NCBI GenBank assembly: GCA_028708485.1
Contig: JAQVYZ010000057.1
Location: 1-6,582, forward strand
Direction of reading: 5' to 3'
From: Caldisericia bacterium
GTDB taxonomy: Bacteria > Caldisericota > Caldisericia > UBA6126
Length of the DNA stretch: 6,582 bases
Each line of letters starts with the position of its first letter. Positions within the stretch are counted from its first letter, which is position 1. The position numbers and the translations under genes are program-made. The notes beneath the pieces were generated by a model, which searched no databases, had not been told where the DNA came from, and was given only the letters and a program-made list of their open reading frames with translations. This document shows positions 6,096-6,582 of the stretch, piece by piece.

Positions 6096-6582
6096 TTAAA
6101 GTGATAATCCACCGTCTACTACCATTACCTGGCCAGTGATGTACCCAGCCAGATCTGAGGCAAGAAATAATGCTGCATGAGCAATATCTAACGGCCATCC
6201 AAAACGCTTTATATATACTTTTTCCAAAAATGCCTCTTTTAATTCCTGTGATAATTGATCAGTCATGTTTGTTTGAATATAACCCGGTGCGATACAGTTT
6301 GCGGTGATATTCCTAGATCCGTACTCACGAGCGATTGTTTTCGTTAATCCGATGATGCCAGCTTTGGAGGCGGAATAATTTGCCTGACCGGCATTTCCTG
6401 ACATCCCGATAATGGATGATATATTGATGATGCGTCCAAATCGTTTTTTCATCATTTCTTTAATGGCGAATCGAGCACACTGGAAGGTGCCGGAGAGATT
6501 GATATCAATGACGGATTGCCACTCCGCATCGGACATTCTGATTAATAATTGATCCCGAGTGATGCCGGCATTATTCACTAAG
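6096..6582 (-). CDS. fabG: 3-oxoacyl-ACP reductase, C-terminal part, cut by window edge
   Basis: NADPH-dependent short-chain dehydrogenase/reductase that reduces 3-oxoacyl-ACP in each elongation cycle. The visible 161 residues begin with LVNNAGITRD, so the frame runs on past 6582; by comparison with E. coli FabG (244 residues) roughly 82 N-terminal residues, including the TGxxxGIG cofactor loop, are missing. Seen in the fragment: NNAG (3-6), Asn28, NISS (53-56, Ser56), YSASK (69-73, Tyr69 and Lys73), which together form the Asn-Ser-Tyr-Lys tetrad at the same spacing as in E. coli, then IAPGYIQTNMT and a C-terminal YITGQVMVVDGG. The GTG at 6578 is an internal valine of the VNNAG motif, not a start. 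Position just upstream of acpP, 11 bases away, supports FabG over another short-chain dehydrogenase. Confidence 0.95.
   Translation of the reverse strand, partial: LVNNAGITRDQLLIRMSDAEWQSVIDINLSGTFQCARFAIKEMMKKRFGRIINISSIIGMSGNAGQANYSASKAGIIGLTKTIAREYGSRNITANCIAPGYIQTNMTDQLSQELKEAFLEKVYIKRFGWPLDIAHAALFLASDLAGYITGQVMVVDGGLSL

Noticed and set aside
6085..6198. Longer start for acpP
   Set aside because: It overlaps the conserved fabG C-terminus; AGGGGG just before 6084 and the standard 80-residue length favour the shorter form.
1..6582. Mobile element, CRISPR array, RNA gene or novel defence system
   Set aside because: No transposase or integrase motifs, no spaced direct repeats, no tRNA-like cloverleaf or rRNA sequence, and practically all bases are used by recognisable metabolic genes.

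Overview
The window is densely packed chromosomal DNA. Every supportable gene lies on the minus strand, so transcription runs from the right end towards position 1. There are eight protein-coding genes, the two at the ends cut by the window, and no gap longer than about 80 bases. Base composition looks moderately AT-rich by eye (not computed). The gene set, an accD-accA pair in a fatty-acid operon followed by a TagO/WecA-type transferase, a UDP-GlcNAc 2-epimerase and a MurA-family enzyme, suggests a Bacillota-like bacterium, perhaps of the Clostridia or a related class. This is an inference from gene content and order; no taxonomic marker such as rRNA is present.

Right block (about 6582 to 2760), fatty-acid initiation and elongation: the 3' part of fabG (3-oxoacyl-ACP reductase), acpP (acyl carrier protein), fabF (beta-ketoacyl-ACP synthase II), accD and accA (beta and alpha subunits of acetyl-CoA carboxylase carboxyltransferase). 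The genes are 9-11 bases apart (fabG/acpP, acpP/fabF) or overlap in ATGA junctions (fabF/accD, accD/accA), so they almost certainly form one operon with translational coupling. AccDA makes malonyl-CoA, AcpP carries the growing chain, FabF condenses and FabG reduces. The biotin carrier (accB), biotin carboxylase (accC) and dehydratase (fabZ), which in many Clostridia lie between fabF and accD, are absent here and must be elsewhere.

Left block (2745 to 1), cell-envelope precursors: after a 77-base gap holding a near-consensus sigma-70/sigma-A promoter (TTGACA, 16 bases, TACAAT) come a polyprenyl-phosphate N-acetylhexosamine-1-phosphate transferase (WecA/TagO family), a non-hydrolysing UDP-GlcNAc 2-epimerase (WecB/MnaA family) and the N-terminal 189 codons of a MurA-family enolpyruvyl transferase. 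These three are joined by TAATG and ATGA overlaps. All draw on UDP-GlcNAc: one transfers it to the lipid carrier, one epimerises it to UDP-ManNAc, and one commits it to peptidoglycan, or to a variant product if the divergent MurA has a different substrate.

Nothing resembles a mobile element, CRISPR array, defence system or RNA gene. The points of most interest are sequence departures in the WecA-like and MurA-like proteins, the internal promoter that separates lipid from envelope genes, and the shortened fab/acc gene order. I do not see a previously undescribed system; most of the window is conserved housekeeping metabolism.
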